Below are positions 36,779-46,326 of a stretch of 64,000 bases of DNA, piece by piece. A program made the position numbers and the translations under genes. Numbering within the stretch: position 1 is the stretch's first letter; each line of letters starts with the position of its first letter. The DNA is from Enterococcus pallens ATCC BAA-351 (GTDB lineage: Bacteria > Bacillota > Bacilli > Lactobacillales > Enterococcaceae). Below the pieces are notes generated by a model, which was not told the origin of the DNA, did not search any database, and was given only the letters and a program-made list of their open reading frames with translations. The stretch is from positions 124,001-188,000 of the forward strand of contig NZ_ASWD01000007.1 in assembly GCF_000407485.1 (NCBI RefSeq), written 5' to 3'.

Positions 36779-38262
36779 AGCTTATAGTCTCCTGTCTCGT
36801 TTGCTAATTCATTCAGAATTTCTTTTAAGAGATGGATATCGTATTCATTACCTATTTCAGAGATTGTATAATAGTTCTCTACCTTTTCGTCTTTTGCCAT
36901 TTTATGGTCACTGATAACCAAGTGGTAGTATTTTCCTGGAATGTAATCTTCAAATTCAACTGGATAATTACTGGTTAACGCTTCAATAAGTAGTAATTTA
37001 TTGGCTCGGTTGCTTATACGATTAAAAGAAAAAGATAAACCTACAATAATCTCTCGAACATTTCTACGAGAAATCAATAACAATATATCTAGATATACAC
37101 CAAATAGGACGTATTCAGGAATTAAAATTTTGCGATATTTTTTGGCAAACTTTTGTACTCTCCGCACCATTTCTTCTACATGAAGCTGATAGGAATCCAT
37201 TTCCGGAATTCCTTCACCAGCTGAAGCTGCATGCTCATAATACTCCTCAAACCATCCAGAAAATTTGAAGACGTTAAAGTGAATCCTAAAAAGAAACATG
37301 GTAATCTCCAACCACAATCCTGGATTTTTCTTTTGACTAAAAAACTGATGCTCATTTAAATAATCAAAAATAATGTCATTCATTTGAATTACCGGCGTCC
37401 GCTCTTGAAAGTTCTTTTCATAAATATAATAGCTTACGTCATCAGTCGCAGAAAAAATATTGATGTTACATAGGAAGAAATAAAAACTTTTCAATTCAAA
37501 AGTTTCTATCGTAATTGCGTAGCGCTCTGAGTAAATAGACAAGGCTTCTTTTACTAATTTCAAAACCTCTTGAGAAATTGTTGCCTCTTCTTCTTTAGTA
37601 ATATGGATTTGGAACTGTTCTTGTTTTTTACGTCTTTTACCAAAAATTTCTAAATACAAAGCAATTTTTTGACGAGTATCTTCCGGAAAATTCTTTTGGA
37701 AAGTAGCTTCTAGATGATCAATCACCATTTGCCGCATAGAAAGCTCAATCTCAGAGGTTACGCGGGATTCTGTGTACCACAATAACTGAAAATAGAAATA
37801 CCGAATTTGCAGTTCATCTCCTTGTACTTCTCCATTCTCTAAAGTTAACTTGAACTCTTTCAACGCTTCATTCAATTCTTTGATCTTTCTAAAAAAAGAA
37901 GCACGGCTAATTTGAAATTTCTGGGTAAAGTAAGAAATTTCTTTTCTTAGACCGTCTAGATGCTCCACGAGTAATTGATATTTCACTGAATCTTTCAAGC
38001 GATCAATCATTAACTCATGAATAGTAAATTCTGGTGCAAGTTTCAAAAATAATCCAGAGCCTGAAAAAACAACTCTTAATTTTCCATTTTGTGCTTCAAG
38101 AGAGGCGTTAATTTCGTCTAAGTACTTATGCAGAGTTGGCAAAGAGACTTGAAATTCCCGCATCAACTCTTCTTTTGTGGCTGTGCCTCCACTGCGATAA
38201 AGTTTACGAATAATTCGTATTTGTAAATCAGAAGACCGATCAAGTAAATGATGGATGTTCAT
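36775..38262 (-). CDS. Mga-family transcriptional regulator
   Basis: This 495-residue protein has an N-terminal helix-turn-helix (GGTATKEELMREFQVSLPTL), a second Mga-type helix-turn-helix (ISYFTQKFQISRASFFRKIK), a long PRD-like helical region and a C-terminal EIIB-like part (YHLVISDHKMAKDEK). Such regulators control surface adhesins and sugar-responsive genes in streptococci and enterococci. The ATG at 38262 lies 8 bases after AGGAGG; a GTG at 38271 would overlap that site. It is upstream of and overlaps the flavoprotein gene by 4 bp. It is adjacent to the WxL operon and a candidate regulator of it. Confidence 0.82.
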   Translation of the reverse strand: MNIHHLLDRSSDLQIRIIRKLYRSGGTATKEELMREFQVSLPTLHKYLDEINASLEAQNGKLRVVFSGSGLFLKLAPEFTIHELMIDRLKDSVKYQLLVEHLDGLRKEISYFTQKFQISRASFFRKIKELNEALKEFKLTLENGEVQGDELQIRYFYFQLLWYTESRVTSEIELSMRQMVIDHLEATFQKNFPEDTRQKIALYLEIFGKRRKKQEQFQIHITKEEEATISQEVLKLVKEALSIYSERYAITIETFELKSFYFFLCNINIFSATDDVSYYIYEKNFQERTPVIQMNDIIFDYLNEHQFFSQKKNPGLWLEITMFLFRIHFNVFKFSGWFEEYYEHAASAGEGIPEMDSYQLHVEEMVRRVQKFAKKYRKILIPEYVLFGVYLDILLLISRRNVREIIVGLSFSFNRISNRANKLLLIEALTSNYPVEFEDYIPGKYYHLVISDHKMAKDEKVENYYTISEIGNEYDIHLLKEILNELANETGDYKL

Positions 38263-38429
38263 TATCTTCACCTCCTAATTTAAGAATAAATGAGAAAAGG
38301 AAAAATTACAACTTAGACAAAATTATTTTATCCAAATTTCATACATTTTGTTGATAACGAACGAAAAACAAAAAGTAATAATGTTTTTATGAAGAAACAT
38401 TTCCCGATAATCACATATATAACAAAAAA

Positions 38430-38459
38430 ACTCGATGCACGCTTCTATGCATCGAGTTT
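38430..38459 (-). terminator. Terminator of the WxL operon
   Basis: AACTCGATGCA-tagaagcg-TGCATCGAGTT forms a strong stem followed by TTTTTTGTT on the reverse strand, 5 bp after the stop of the large surface-protein gene. Confidence 0.92.
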
Positions 38460-38463
38460 CCTT

Positions 38464-41400
38464 TTATTGCGTCGGTTCACTAACCAAAGTCCATTGAATT
38501 TCAGTCTGATAGGACTCTTCAGCCTTCACCTGACCTTTTGGTATTGTTAACTCCACATCTTCTGATGCCCACTGTAAAGTAGAAATTTCTTTACCAGATT
38601 CAGTCGTATTATCAGCTCCAAAAATCGTTTGTGCTTGTGTTTCTCCAGAAAGGACGATTTCTTTGGCAAACATCGAATTCTCAGCTACTTCTGGAGTCAT
38701 TTTGCTATTTCTAGCAATGCCTCTTGGAATTGTCAGTTCTGCTCCCTTGATTTCATGTCCATTTACTGACTGAAATGGTTGTGTTTGCTGAACCTTTAGT
38801 TGCCAACCATTTTCCTCAAGGCGAGCATCTGAAACTTGTACCCATTGCTTATCCAATAAGCTTCCAGTAGTAGAAGGTGCAGGCAATGCATGATACGTCT
38901 TAGTATCAAATTGTAGTGGTACCCTGCCAAAATTGAAATTATTAGGAATATAGTCTATGCGCAGCTCTCCTGTTTTTTTCGTGCCTTCATTTTCTTGCCC
39001 ATTCTCTGGACGCGATCCTGGTTTTGGATCGTCTGGATTAACAACTTCTGGAGGTCTATTCGCGTCAATACGAACCCCAACTTCGTATGATAATCCTGAT
39101 TCAGTTTGCGCATAATCAGGCGAAACAGTTAGTAATACTGTATAGATTCCTGGCTTATTTTCTATTTTTGAAAAGTCATATTCAATGTGCTCTGTCAGAT
39201 ATATTTGTTCAAAATCCTGCAGCCGATAGCTAATAGCCTGAATAGAATCCTTTATTAACTGTTCAAATTCTTCTTGGCTAAATTCTTCGATCTTATAATA
39301 GGAAAGTTCTACATCATTACCTGTTAAAATGTGGCTAGCAGTGTGAATGATTAATTGACTTTCAATTGTTGTCTCATTTCCAGCGTCATCTTTCAATATG
39401 ACTGAAACTACATGCTCTCCCGGCTGCTGCATGTATTGTTGCAACTGATCAGCAGATTCAACAAACTGACTATAGACACTAGCATTTGGATTTGAATCAC
39501 TTCGATTTGCAGTAAAAGATTCAACAGCTGGCAGTTCGTCTCCCACCACAGCATGAATTTCTACTGCCTCTCCTTTTGGAGCAGTTGTATCTAGTACTGT
39601 TACCTTGGCAGTATCTGACTTTCCATCTTTAAAAGCATAAGCTTCTATGTCATTCCCTGCGGTAAAAGTAGGCAATTCCTCAGAGATCGTGAATTCAAAG
39701 TTTCCAGCATCATCTGCTTGAATCGTGTATGGAAGAGACTTCTCATCTGGAGTCTCACCCGTTTCGACTTCCACAGGACTCTCTACTAAATTTTCTTCCG
39801 CTGGAAAGCTTGCTTGCCCATTTGGCACAATTGTTTCACTTATTCGAACATAAGCATCTGGGTTGGTTTGTCCCTTGACAACTTTTGAATTTTCATCGTC
39901 AGGATTATCAACCGGCTGGTTAGAAATCGTGACATCTACATCAGGAATAAACTCGAATAATAGACGTTGAAAACCTGTGCTTTGTCCCGTGTCAAATTTC
40001 TCTAAAAATTCCTGACGGATTTTAGAATTTACCGAACGACCTTGAAGGTTATTCCGATCTACGCTATTTGTTCGATAAGGGATTTTCATTTCAAACATCG
40101 GGAACCAATCATATCTTGGAGCCTCTGTATTTCCTCGCTCCCAAGCCTTAACTCGCTGCACATCAACCTCAAACACACCATTGCTGCCAGACATATAAAT
40201 AAGCGCTTGATTGCTAGCAGGTGTAGACATAAACTCTAAATCAACACTTTTCGCGTCACTAAACACAAATTCTGAATTTGTACCTAAGTTTAATAAATAG
40301 TATGTCCCGGTACCAGTGCTATCGGCTCTTAAATTGAATGTACCCAGCCGTCCTACTTTGAATTTGGCATAATTCCCCGTACTGAAAATATCAGCAGTAG
40401 AAGAACCTCGATTAGTCGAAACAATATCAACTATTCCACCTTCTAAACCAAGCTCTGGGTCCTCCTCTTTTACTTCAAAGGTTACTGGATTAGATGAACG
40501 CCCGCTGCTCAAGTCCACCATAGATCCAGTTATTCCATTTGCCTGAACTGATAATTCTGCCGCTGCACCTACTAAGAACTGACTTCGAGCACCTGCATTT
40601 ATTGCCTTTGCTGCTGCAGTACCCTGCAAATTCATGTTTATTTTAGATTGTGGTTTCAAATCAAAAAGACTATCATATCCCATAGAAATAGCGGAATTTG
40701 CTCCTCGGATGTTTTTGATATCAAAATTAATTTCTGCTTTTTCTCCTAAGTTAAAGGTACTGGAATTTCCAATACTAATAATATCTCTAGTACCAGAATT
40801 GCTATCCTTAGACACGGTCATTTTACTTTCTTCATCCATAATAAACTCATTATTACTTGACATGTTTAAAATACCGTAATCATCTCGCTCGTTTCTATCA
40901 GGGTGATAGCGATAAGAATAAGTAACAGTGGAATGCTTCTTCATATGAAAATTCCCGTTTAAATCAATACCGTAACCACTTGCTTCGCCAGTTGATGAGC
41001 TTGATTCATGCTTCGCCTCTAAAGTAACATCTGCAGATTCCCCAATAACAACATTTCCACCATTTGAAACAGCGATATTTCCTGAATTTTGAGTACTTCC
41101 CAAAAAAGTAGAACCATTTAACATTTCAAAATTTTGGATTTGTAAATTTGCTTGTCCGCTGTAATTCACAGTGTGCTCTTCATTATCGACAGGAGAGACA
41201 TAGGATAGTACTATGTCGTTAATTATATCGCCTGAGAATTTGACGTCAGTACTTGTCGCATAAAGCATTTGACTACCGATGTTAGAATAATTGTGAAAAA
41301 CTTGAGTTGAACCACTGTCAGCACTTCGAGCGGTCAATGGACCATAATAATTCCTCGAGTAAGCGGTTAAATTCTGAACAGCCATGTGCCAAATACCTCC

Positions 41401-42309
41401 GCCAAGTCTAAAGGATGTTCCTCGAAAATCAACTGTGTGCCCATTTCCTTCAATTACAACTTCGCGATTTCCGTTATTAGAGTTTTGTAAAGGATTGTGA
41501 TTGTTACTAGTACTAAAATCCACCACAAAATCATTCATTATATTAAAGACAACAATATTTGGATCGTCCCAAGCGGCTTGAAAATCCTCTTTGTTGTAAA
41601 TCAGCTTAATTTGTTCGCGGGGATAATTTCTTAAATCTTTCTCACCAGTTTGGAAGTTTGGCAGCTCTGACTTAGTAGAAGCGCTTGGATATTGATAAGT
41701 AGCAAAATATTCATCCATAGCATCAGCTTGATTCATTTCCATTATTGAATTGTCTGCTTCAACTGATCCAACTGCTGGTTCACTTAACTCTGCTTCTTCT
41801 AATGGACTTACTTCTGATTCATTCACTACTTTTTCATCTTCACTTACTGCGGGTTTCTCGCCAACTAAAGCATCCTCTGTTCTTTTTGTAATAGTTAAAG
41901 GATGTGAAAATAATGGCATCTCACCACTTTTTTCTAGTTGTAACTCAAAAGATGTGCCTTCCTCTACTTCGGGATGCAGGCGAAATTGCAATTCACCTGA
42001 AGCATGTTCTTCGCTTAATCCAGTGAATACAAGCATCTGATCCTGTTGAATTACTTCAAGTTCTGGAGAAGCTCCTTGATATACAATTCCTTCAGATATC
42101 ATTAAGCGATAAGTACTTTCTTCCGGTATCGCTTCTATAGATTGATCACTGACGATTAAAGAGAAATCGTCACTCACTTGTGACTCTTCTTCTGCCCTTA
42201 AGGCAACACTTAATGTATCAACCGTTTCGCCAACTGCTTTTACCGGTAAAAAAAGGAAAGAAGGTAATAGCAGAATAAACGCTAAAAATAAGGTAATTTT
42301 ATTTTTCAA
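38464..42309 (-). CDS. Large WxL-domain surface protein with beta-helix-like region
   Basis: This 1281-residue secreted protein has a signal peptide (KNKITLFLAFILLLPSFLFL). Residues about 230-760 form repeated short strands with N, S, G turns (pectin-lyase-like beta helix; for example VIEGNGHTVDFRG and FNLGEKAEINFDI). Ig-like segments follow (VTISNQPVDNP..., AVVGDELPAVESF), and a C-terminal WxL domain carries GWQLKV and a final IQWTLVSEP. WxL domains bind peptidoglycan non-covalently. TTG at 42309 is the start, preceded by GGGGGAG, with an 11-bp overlap with the previous gene. A large adhesin or ligand-binding surface protein is inferred. Confidence 0.9.
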   Translation of the reverse strand: MKNKITLFLAFILLLPSFLFLPVKAVGETVDTLSVALRAEEESQVSDDFSLIVSDQSIEAIPEESTYRLMISEGIVYQGASPELEVIQQDQMLVFTGLSEEHASGELQFRLHPEVEEGTSFELQLEKSGEMPLFSHPLTITKRTEDALVGEKPAVSEDEKVVNESEVSPLEEAELSEPAVGSVEADNSIMEMNQADAMDEYFATYQYPSASTKSELPNFQTGEKDLRNYPREQIKLIYNKEDFQAAWDDPNIVVFNIMNDFVVDFSTSNNHNPLQNSNNGNREVVIEGNGHTVDFRGTSFRLGGGIWHMAVQNLTAYSRNYYGPLTARSADSGSTQVFHNYSNIGSQMLYATSTDVKFSGDIINDIVLSYVSPVDNEEHTVNYSGQANLQIQNFEMLNGSTFLGSTQNSGNIAVSNGGNVVIGESADVTLEAKHESSSSTGEASGYGIDLNGNFHMKKHSTVTYSYRYHPDRNERDDYGILNMSSNNEFIMDEESKMTVSKDSNSGTRDIISIGNSSTFNLGEKAEINFDIKNIRGANSAISMGYDSLFDLKPQSKINMNLQGTAAAKAINAGARSQFLVGAAAELSVQANGITGSMVDLSSGRSSNPVTFEVKEEDPELGLEGGIVDIVSTNRGSSTADIFSTGNYAKFKVGRLGTFNLRADSTGTGTYYLLNLGTNSEFVFSDAKSVDLEFMSTPASNQALIYMSGSNGVFEVDVQRVKAWERGNTEAPRYDWFPMFEMKIPYRTNSVDRNNLQGRSVNSKIRQEFLEKFDTGQSTGFQRLLFEFIPDVDVTISNQPVDNPDDENSKVVKGQTNPDAYVRISETIVPNGQASFPAEENLVESPVEVETGETPDEKSLPYTIQADDAGNFEFTISEELPTFTAGNDIEAYAFKDGKSDTAKVTVLDTTAPKGEAVEIHAVVGDELPAVESFTANRSDSNPNASVYSQFVESADQLQQYMQQPGEHVVSVILKDDAGNETTIESQLIIHTASHILTGNDVELSYYKIEEFSQEEFEQLIKDSIQAISYRLQDFEQIYLTEHIEYDFSKIENKPGIYTVLLTVSPDYAQTESGLSYEVGVRIDANRPPEVVNPDDPKPGSRPENGQENEGTKKTGELRIDYIPNNFNFGRVPLQFDTKTYHALPAPSTTGSLLDKQWVQVSDARLEENGWQLKVQQTQPFQSVNGHEIKGAELTIPRGIARNSKMTPEVAENSMFAKEIVLSGETQAQTIFGADNTTESGKEISTLQWASEDVELTIPKGQVKAEESYQTEIQWTLVSEPTQ

Positions 42310-42655
42310 TTGCCTCTCCCCCTTTTTTCCTCTTCAATAGCAGCAATAAGATAAGTAGAATCAAAAGTCCTGCCCAGTGCCAATAATTTCGAATAAAATT
42401 TGTTCGCGGATATGAAGAAGCAGACTTATTACTTTTTTGACTTTGTACTTGTGGTCTTTGCTGAAACGCCATTTCCTGCTCCCTTAAGCTTGATTCGCCT
42501 TGCGGTCCTGCTGGCTGATTAGGCTGCGGCGGTTCAATATCGGCCCAACCTTCTAGCCGTATAGCTCCTTCAGTCTCTGCCGCAAATGTCTGAGAAACAC
42601 TCACAGAAAAGAAGCAAGCAAAGAGACAAAGCATTAAAATTCCTATTTTTTTCAT
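42299..42655 (-). CDS. Small membrane-anchored protein with sortase-like tail (YPRTN)
   Basis: This 118-residue protein has a signal peptide (MKKIGILMLCLFACFFSVSV), a proline- and glutamine-rich extracellular segment, and a C-terminal arrangement of YPRTN, a hydrophobic helix (WAGLLILLILLLLL) and KRKKGGE. This is the layout of the small LPXTG proteins in WxL operons, but the sortase motif is degenerate (YPRTN for LPxTG). It may be retained in the membrane or cut by a variant sortase. ATG at 42655 has AAGGAGGG at a suitable distance. Confidence 0.75.
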   Translation of the reverse strand: MKKIGILMLCLFACFFSVSVSQTFAAETEGAIRLEGWADIEPPQPNQPAGPQGESSLREQEMAFQQRPQVQSQKSNKSASSYPRTNFIRNYWHWAGLLILLILLLLLKRKKGGEAIEK

Positions 42656-42688
42656 TGCTTGCACCCTCCTTTTTTGCTTAATTCTTTA

Positions 42689-43741
42689 CTAAGCGACACG
42701 GTTGCGTTTACGAATCAATAAAATAAGTAAGATCAAAATTAGAATCCCTAAAGCAACAATTACATATAAAAGCCAGTTAGTTGGCTGCTCAGGATCATTA
42801 AGTGCTTCCTCATTTAATCTACGAGCGTCGTCTGCAGTTATTGTAAAATCTTCATCCCATTCCCAAGTTTGACTACTCCATTTAGGATCATCACTTGTGG
42901 CCGTTAGCCGCATGGTATAATCGCCTGGCTTTAAAGGCTGTTCATTGAGAAAAACAGGATAGGCAAAATTTGAGTTAGGTGCCATAATCATCCCATCTGA
43001 CTGATTTTCATACAGCACATCATATTTTCCTTTTTCAGTAATCTTTGCTGTGACAGATAAATTTCCTAAAATAGCAGGACGATCATTTTGCAAGTTAGCA
43101 TTAATTACTTTACGATAATTATTTAATCCCGTAGTCACAGTCAATAAGTTCATATTTGGTTCTTCAATTTCCTGCTGAACGGTCATTTTGATAGCCAGTG
43201 CATAACTATATTTATTATTGATGACAATTCCCTCTTCATCACCATCAGTATTTTGACCTTCCTTTTCAAAATACCATGATCCTAACAGCACACCAGGTTC
43301 CACATCTTGTGGAATATTGATAGTAGCATGTACTAGTTTCTCTGATTGTGGTGCGATCTCTGTTTTAGTGTCTGAAGCGGCAACTTCAACTAATTCTGAA
43401 ACAGGGTGCTTTAAACTGCGATCAAATTCTACCGGTTGCATCGTGTAATTAATTTCCCCGTTACTATTGGTAGAGGCTGTAAATATCTTGGATACGACAA
43501 CGATGGGCTCGTTAGTTGGATTTACTAATTTTGCTTCGATTGTTCGTTGTTCACCTGGCGTTACAGCCAAATCATAAAATGAGCTGGAACTATCTACCTC
43601 GTTTCCTGGACTCACTTTTTGGACACTGTAGCCTACACCTTTATTAGGATTTTCTTCTGCCTGTACATTTGTCGGCAAAAAGACAGCTCCTATCAAGGCA
43701 ATCAGCAAAGCAACAATTCCCACACTATTTTTCTTTCCCAT
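42689..43741 (-). CDS. DUF916/DUF3324 WxL-interacting protein
   Basis: This 350-residue exported protein has a signal peptide (GIVALLIALIGAVFLPTNVQA), an N-terminal DUF916 beta domain (FYDLAVTPGEQRTIEAKLVNPT, INIPQDVEPGVLLGSWYFE), a DUF3324 domain (MNLLTVTTGLNNYRKVINAN through PLKPGDYTMRL) and a C-terminal transmembrane helix followed by RKRNR. In enterococcal Elr-type operons such proteins bind WxL domains and host proteins such as collagen or fibronectin. The start at 43741 follows AAGGGG; GTG at 43750 is less likely. Confidence 0.9.
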   Translation of the reverse strand: MGKKNSVGIVALLIALIGAVFLPTNVQAEENPNKGVGYSVQKVSPGNEVDSSSSFYDLAVTPGEQRTIEAKLVNPTNEPIVVVSKIFTASTNSNGEINYTMQPVEFDRSLKHPVSELVEVAASDTKTEIAPQSEKLVHATINIPQDVEPGVLLGSWYFEKEGQNTDGDEEGIVINNKYSYALAIKMTVQQEIEEPNMNLLTVTTGLNNYRKVINANLQNDRPAILGNLSVTAKITEKGKYDVLYENQSDGMIMAPNSNFAYPVFLNEQPLKPGDYTMRLTATSDDPKWSSQTWEWDEDFTITADDARRLNEEALNDPEQPTNWLLYVIVALGILILILLILLIRKRNRVA

Positions 43742-43761
43742 CGTTATCACATCCCCTTATC

Positions 43762-44481
43762 TTATTGTTCTGGCATAGCAGAAAGTGTCCAATTCACAGT
43801 TGATGTGAAAGTCCCCGTTTTTGCTGCGCCTTTACCAATTGTTAGTTTTTCTTGACTAGCATCCCAAACGTAGGTAGATGTAGCTTTACCATTGCTTTCC
43901 TCTGCACTTAAAATCGTCGCTGCGCCACTTCCATCTTCAGCTACAACAGGAATTTCAAACTCCGCATCACTATGTGTCAGCGTATCCGTAGCCTCTGCTC
44001 CAATCATACTGTTACGTGCTGTACCAACCGGTAATTTTAAGGTTGCAGCAAGTGTTCGTTTTTCTGATGCTGAAGTATCCTCAAACTCGGTTCGGCTTAC
44101 GCTTACATTCCATCCGTGGTTATCACTACGATTATCAGTAATTTGTAAGTAATGAATACCGGTTAATGTTGAATCGTATTCTCCACCCATCATATCAACA
44201 TTGTGAGTTCCGAAATCAAAACGTGCTGGATATACATCTAGTGACAATGGACCTAAATTTTCTGTGTCTTCATTATCTGGGTCGTCTACTGGAACTTGTG
44301 GATCAAGTGGTTTTTCTGGATCTACCGGATCCACAATTTCAGGCTTCTCATTGTTTTCCGTAAATTGAATGGATGCTGTTCCACTCTCTGTGTTTACCTC
44401 TTCGGCAAAAACCGGCAGGCTGCCAGCCAATAGCAAGCTGCCTAATAATGTTGTACTGATCAATAATTTTGTTTTTTTCAT
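43762..44481 (-). CDS. WxL-domain surface protein
   Basis: This 239-residue secreted protein has a signal peptide (KKTKLLISTTLLGSLLLAG), a proline/aspartate-rich linker (PEIVDPVDPEKPLDPQVP) and a C-terminal WxL domain (LSLDVYPARFDFG, HGWNVSVSRT, and final VNWTLSAMPEQ). It attaches to peptidoglycan non-covalently. It follows the first WxL gene by 15 bp and precedes the DUF916 gene in one operon. A structural partner of the larger WxL protein is likely. Confidence 0.93.
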   Translation of the reverse strand: MKKTKLLISTTLLGSLLLAGSLPVFAEEVNTESGTASIQFTENNEKPEIVDPVDPEKPLDPQVPVDDPDNEDTENLGPLSLDVYPARFDFGTHNVDMMGGEYDSTLTGIHYLQITDNRSDNHGWNVSVSRTEFEDTSASEKRTLAATLKLPVGTARNSMIGAEATDTLTHSDAEFEIPVVAEDGSGAATILSAEESNGKATSTYVWDASQEKLTIGKGAAKTGTFTSTVNWTLSAMPEQ

Positions 44482-44496
44482 GTTTATTCTCCTCCA

Positions 44497-45195
44497 TTAA
44501 TAAACTGCATCTGCAGTTAGTGTCCAAAGTATTGTATTTTTGTAATTTCCTTGTTTGGTCTGTTTAGCTGGTATTGTTAAGGCAACATCATTAGGTCGCC
44601 ACTTTAATGTAGATGTACCTTTCCCAGCACCCGAAGTGTTGGGATAAAAGATTTTCTCTTCTTCTAACCCCACCTCCACGGCCTTTCCTGTCAGTGTCGG
44701 ATCGATCTTTGTTGTATCATGGTTCAGTGTGTTTCGTGCTTCACCAGTTGGAATGTGTATCAGAGAGCCTTCCAAAACATTATCATCACTTGTCAGATAG
44801 TTTACTTGACGGACACTGACTACCCAACCATCTACATCAGCATCCCGGTTATCGGTTACTTGGATATATTGATCCGGAGATTCCGCGTTCACACCATGAT
44901 ATGTGTGAGTAGTTTGATACATTTCCTGTTGGCCAAAGTCAAAGGTTCTTGGAGCAACATCAAGCGACAAAGGTCCTACATTACCAGTTACTATGTGGTC
45001 TTCCTCAAAATCAGACGGATATAACGGGCGATTTGGATCATTTGGATCTTTAGGTTCGATTGCTCTTGTGTTCTCTACCAATTCCAAATGACCAGTTGTC
45101 TCACTAATGGATTGTATTTCAGCATATCCAAGACTTACACCAAAGTTTCCAATTAGCAAGACACCAACGCATGTACTTGCTAACATTCTTTTCAC
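44497..45195 (-). CDS. WxL-domain surface protein, first gene of the operon
   Basis: This 232-residue secreted protein has a signal peptide (MKRMLASTCVGVLLIGNFGVS), a short linker (EPKDPNDPNRPLYP) and a WxL domain containing LSLDVAPRTFDFG, DGWVVSVRQ and a final ILWTLTADA. It is paralogous to the following gene and binds the cell wall in the same way. GGAGGAGG precedes the ATG. The operon promoter must lie in the 150 AT-rich bases upstream, where no clear consensus is seen. Confidence 0.93.
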   Translation of the reverse strand: MKRMLASTCVGVLLIGNFGVSLGYAEIQSISETTGHLELVENTRAIEPKDPNDPNRPLYPSDFEEDHIVTGNVGPLSLDVAPRTFDFGQQEMYQTTHTYHGVNAESPDQYIQVTDNRDADVDGWVVSVRQVNYLTSDDNVLEGSLIHIPTGEARNTLNHDTTKIDPTLTGKAVEVGLEEEKIFYPNTSGAGKGTSTLKWRPNDVALTIPAKQTKQGNYKNTILWTLTADAVY

Positions 45196-45343
45196 ATATT
45201 CATCCTCCTCCGTTTATATATTTCCTTGATATACTATTAGGATAACAAGTATTATTTTATTTAAGTCTCACTTTTTTTTAAGTTTAATATGAACTAAAAA
45301 AAAATTGAGATTCTAAACTTTCCTACTATATAATGAAAATAAA

Positions 45344-45380
45344 AAAACGTTAAGTGAATTTTTTGATCACTTAACGTTTT
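45344..45380 (-). terminator. Terminator after the NUDIX gene
   Basis: AAAACGTTAAGTGA (45344-45357) and TCACTTAACGTTTT (45367-45380) form a perfect 14-bp stem with a 9-base loop; both exits carry A/T runs. It ends the NUDIX gene on the reverse strand. Confidence 0.85.
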
Positions 45381-45382
45381 TT

Positions 45383-45817
45383 TTATTTAGTTAGCCATTC
45401 TTTTACTGCCCATTGATGACTGCCTCGCTTCAAAAGTTCAATTCCTTTTTCAGGAACTACCCAAATACTACGGCTTCCTACTTCTAATGGTTCTCCCACT
45501 TTTTGCCAATCACCAGCCACAAAAAAGTAGCCTGGATTATAAAAGTAGGTATCTCGGTGTCTGGAATAAAAGTATTCACAAGCCTCACCTAAATAATCTG
45601 CCAAGGTAATCCGAAAACCGAGTTCCTCTAACATCTCACGGTCTATAGCCTCTTCCTTAGTCTCATTACCTTCAATTTCCCCACCAGGTAAAAAGTATGC
45701 ACCATTTGGAGCCTGGACGAGGGCGATTTCATTTTTATCATTAGAGATAATAACATAGGCTGCATAGCGAGCCTGATACTCCTTTTCAGCTTCCTTCACA
45801 CCGAAAATTGGCTTCAT
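45383..45817 (-). CDS. NUDIX hydrolase
   Basis: This 144-residue protein has a complete Nudix box with the form GEIEGNE...REMLEELGF (G-x5-E-x7-R-E-U-x-E-E-x-G-U). It hydrolyses nucleoside diphosphates linked to another group; the exact substrate cannot be told. The end (VVPEKGIELLKRGSHQWAVKEWL) is a helix. It stands alone between the WxL operon and the glyoxalase gene. No signal peptide. Confidence 0.92.
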   Translation of the reverse strand: MKPIFGVKEAEKEYQARYAAYVIISNDKNEIALVQAPNGAYFLPGGEIEGNETKEEAIDREMLEELGFRITLADYLGEACEYFYSRHRDTYFYNPGYFFVAGDWQKVGEPLEVGSRSIWVVPEKGIELLKRGSHQWAVKEWLTK

Positions 45818-45954
45818 TGTTTTCGCTCCTTAGATTGATTTAGCATTAGTTTACATTAAAAATTTCTCATAAACAACACCTAAGCAAAAACAGGGCATCT
45901 TCGCTAATTTATGTTATGATAAATTTAACTTATTAAGAAAGGGTGTATTGGTTT

Positions 45955-46326
45955 ATGAAAATGGCACACACTTGTGTTCGCGTGAAAGACTTAGAAGCAT
46001 CTGTCAAATTTTATCAAGATGCTTTTGGTTTCGAGGAAAGTCGCCGCCGTGACTTCCCAGAAGCTGAATTTACTCTAGTATATTTAACCTTGCCAGGAGA
46101 TAGTTATGAGTTGGAGTTAACTTACAACTACAACCACGAAGCTTACGACCTTGGCAACGGATATGGACATATTGCTATCAGCTCTGATGACATTCAAGCT
46201 TTGCATGAAAAACATCAAGCTGCTGGTTTCAATGTTACAGATATGAAGGGCCTACCTGGGACAGATCCTTCTTATTATTTCATCACTGATCCAGACGGTT
46301 ACAAAATCGAAGTGATTCGGGCGTAG
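45955..46326 (+). CDS. gloA: Lactoylglutathione lyase/glyoxalase I-like VOC protein
   Basis: This 123-residue vicinal-oxygen-chelate protein has the glyoxalase I motifs MAHTCVRVKDLEASVKFY (metal His), LELTYNYNHEAYDLGNGYGHIAI (Glu, His) and ITDPDGYKIEVI (Glu). It would convert the methylglyoxal-thiol hemithioacetal to a lactoyl-thioester. The ATG at 45955 is used; AAAGGG lies 11 bases before it and the next ATG at 45961 is an alternative. It ends in a strong bidirectional terminator facing the ntp operon. Confidence 0.88.
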   Translation: MKMAHTCVRVKDLEASVKFYQDAFGFEESRRRDFPEAEFTLVYLTLPGDSYELELTYNYNHEAYDLGNGYGHIAISSDDIQALHEKHQAAGFNVTDMKGLPGTDPSYYFITDPDGYKIEVIRA

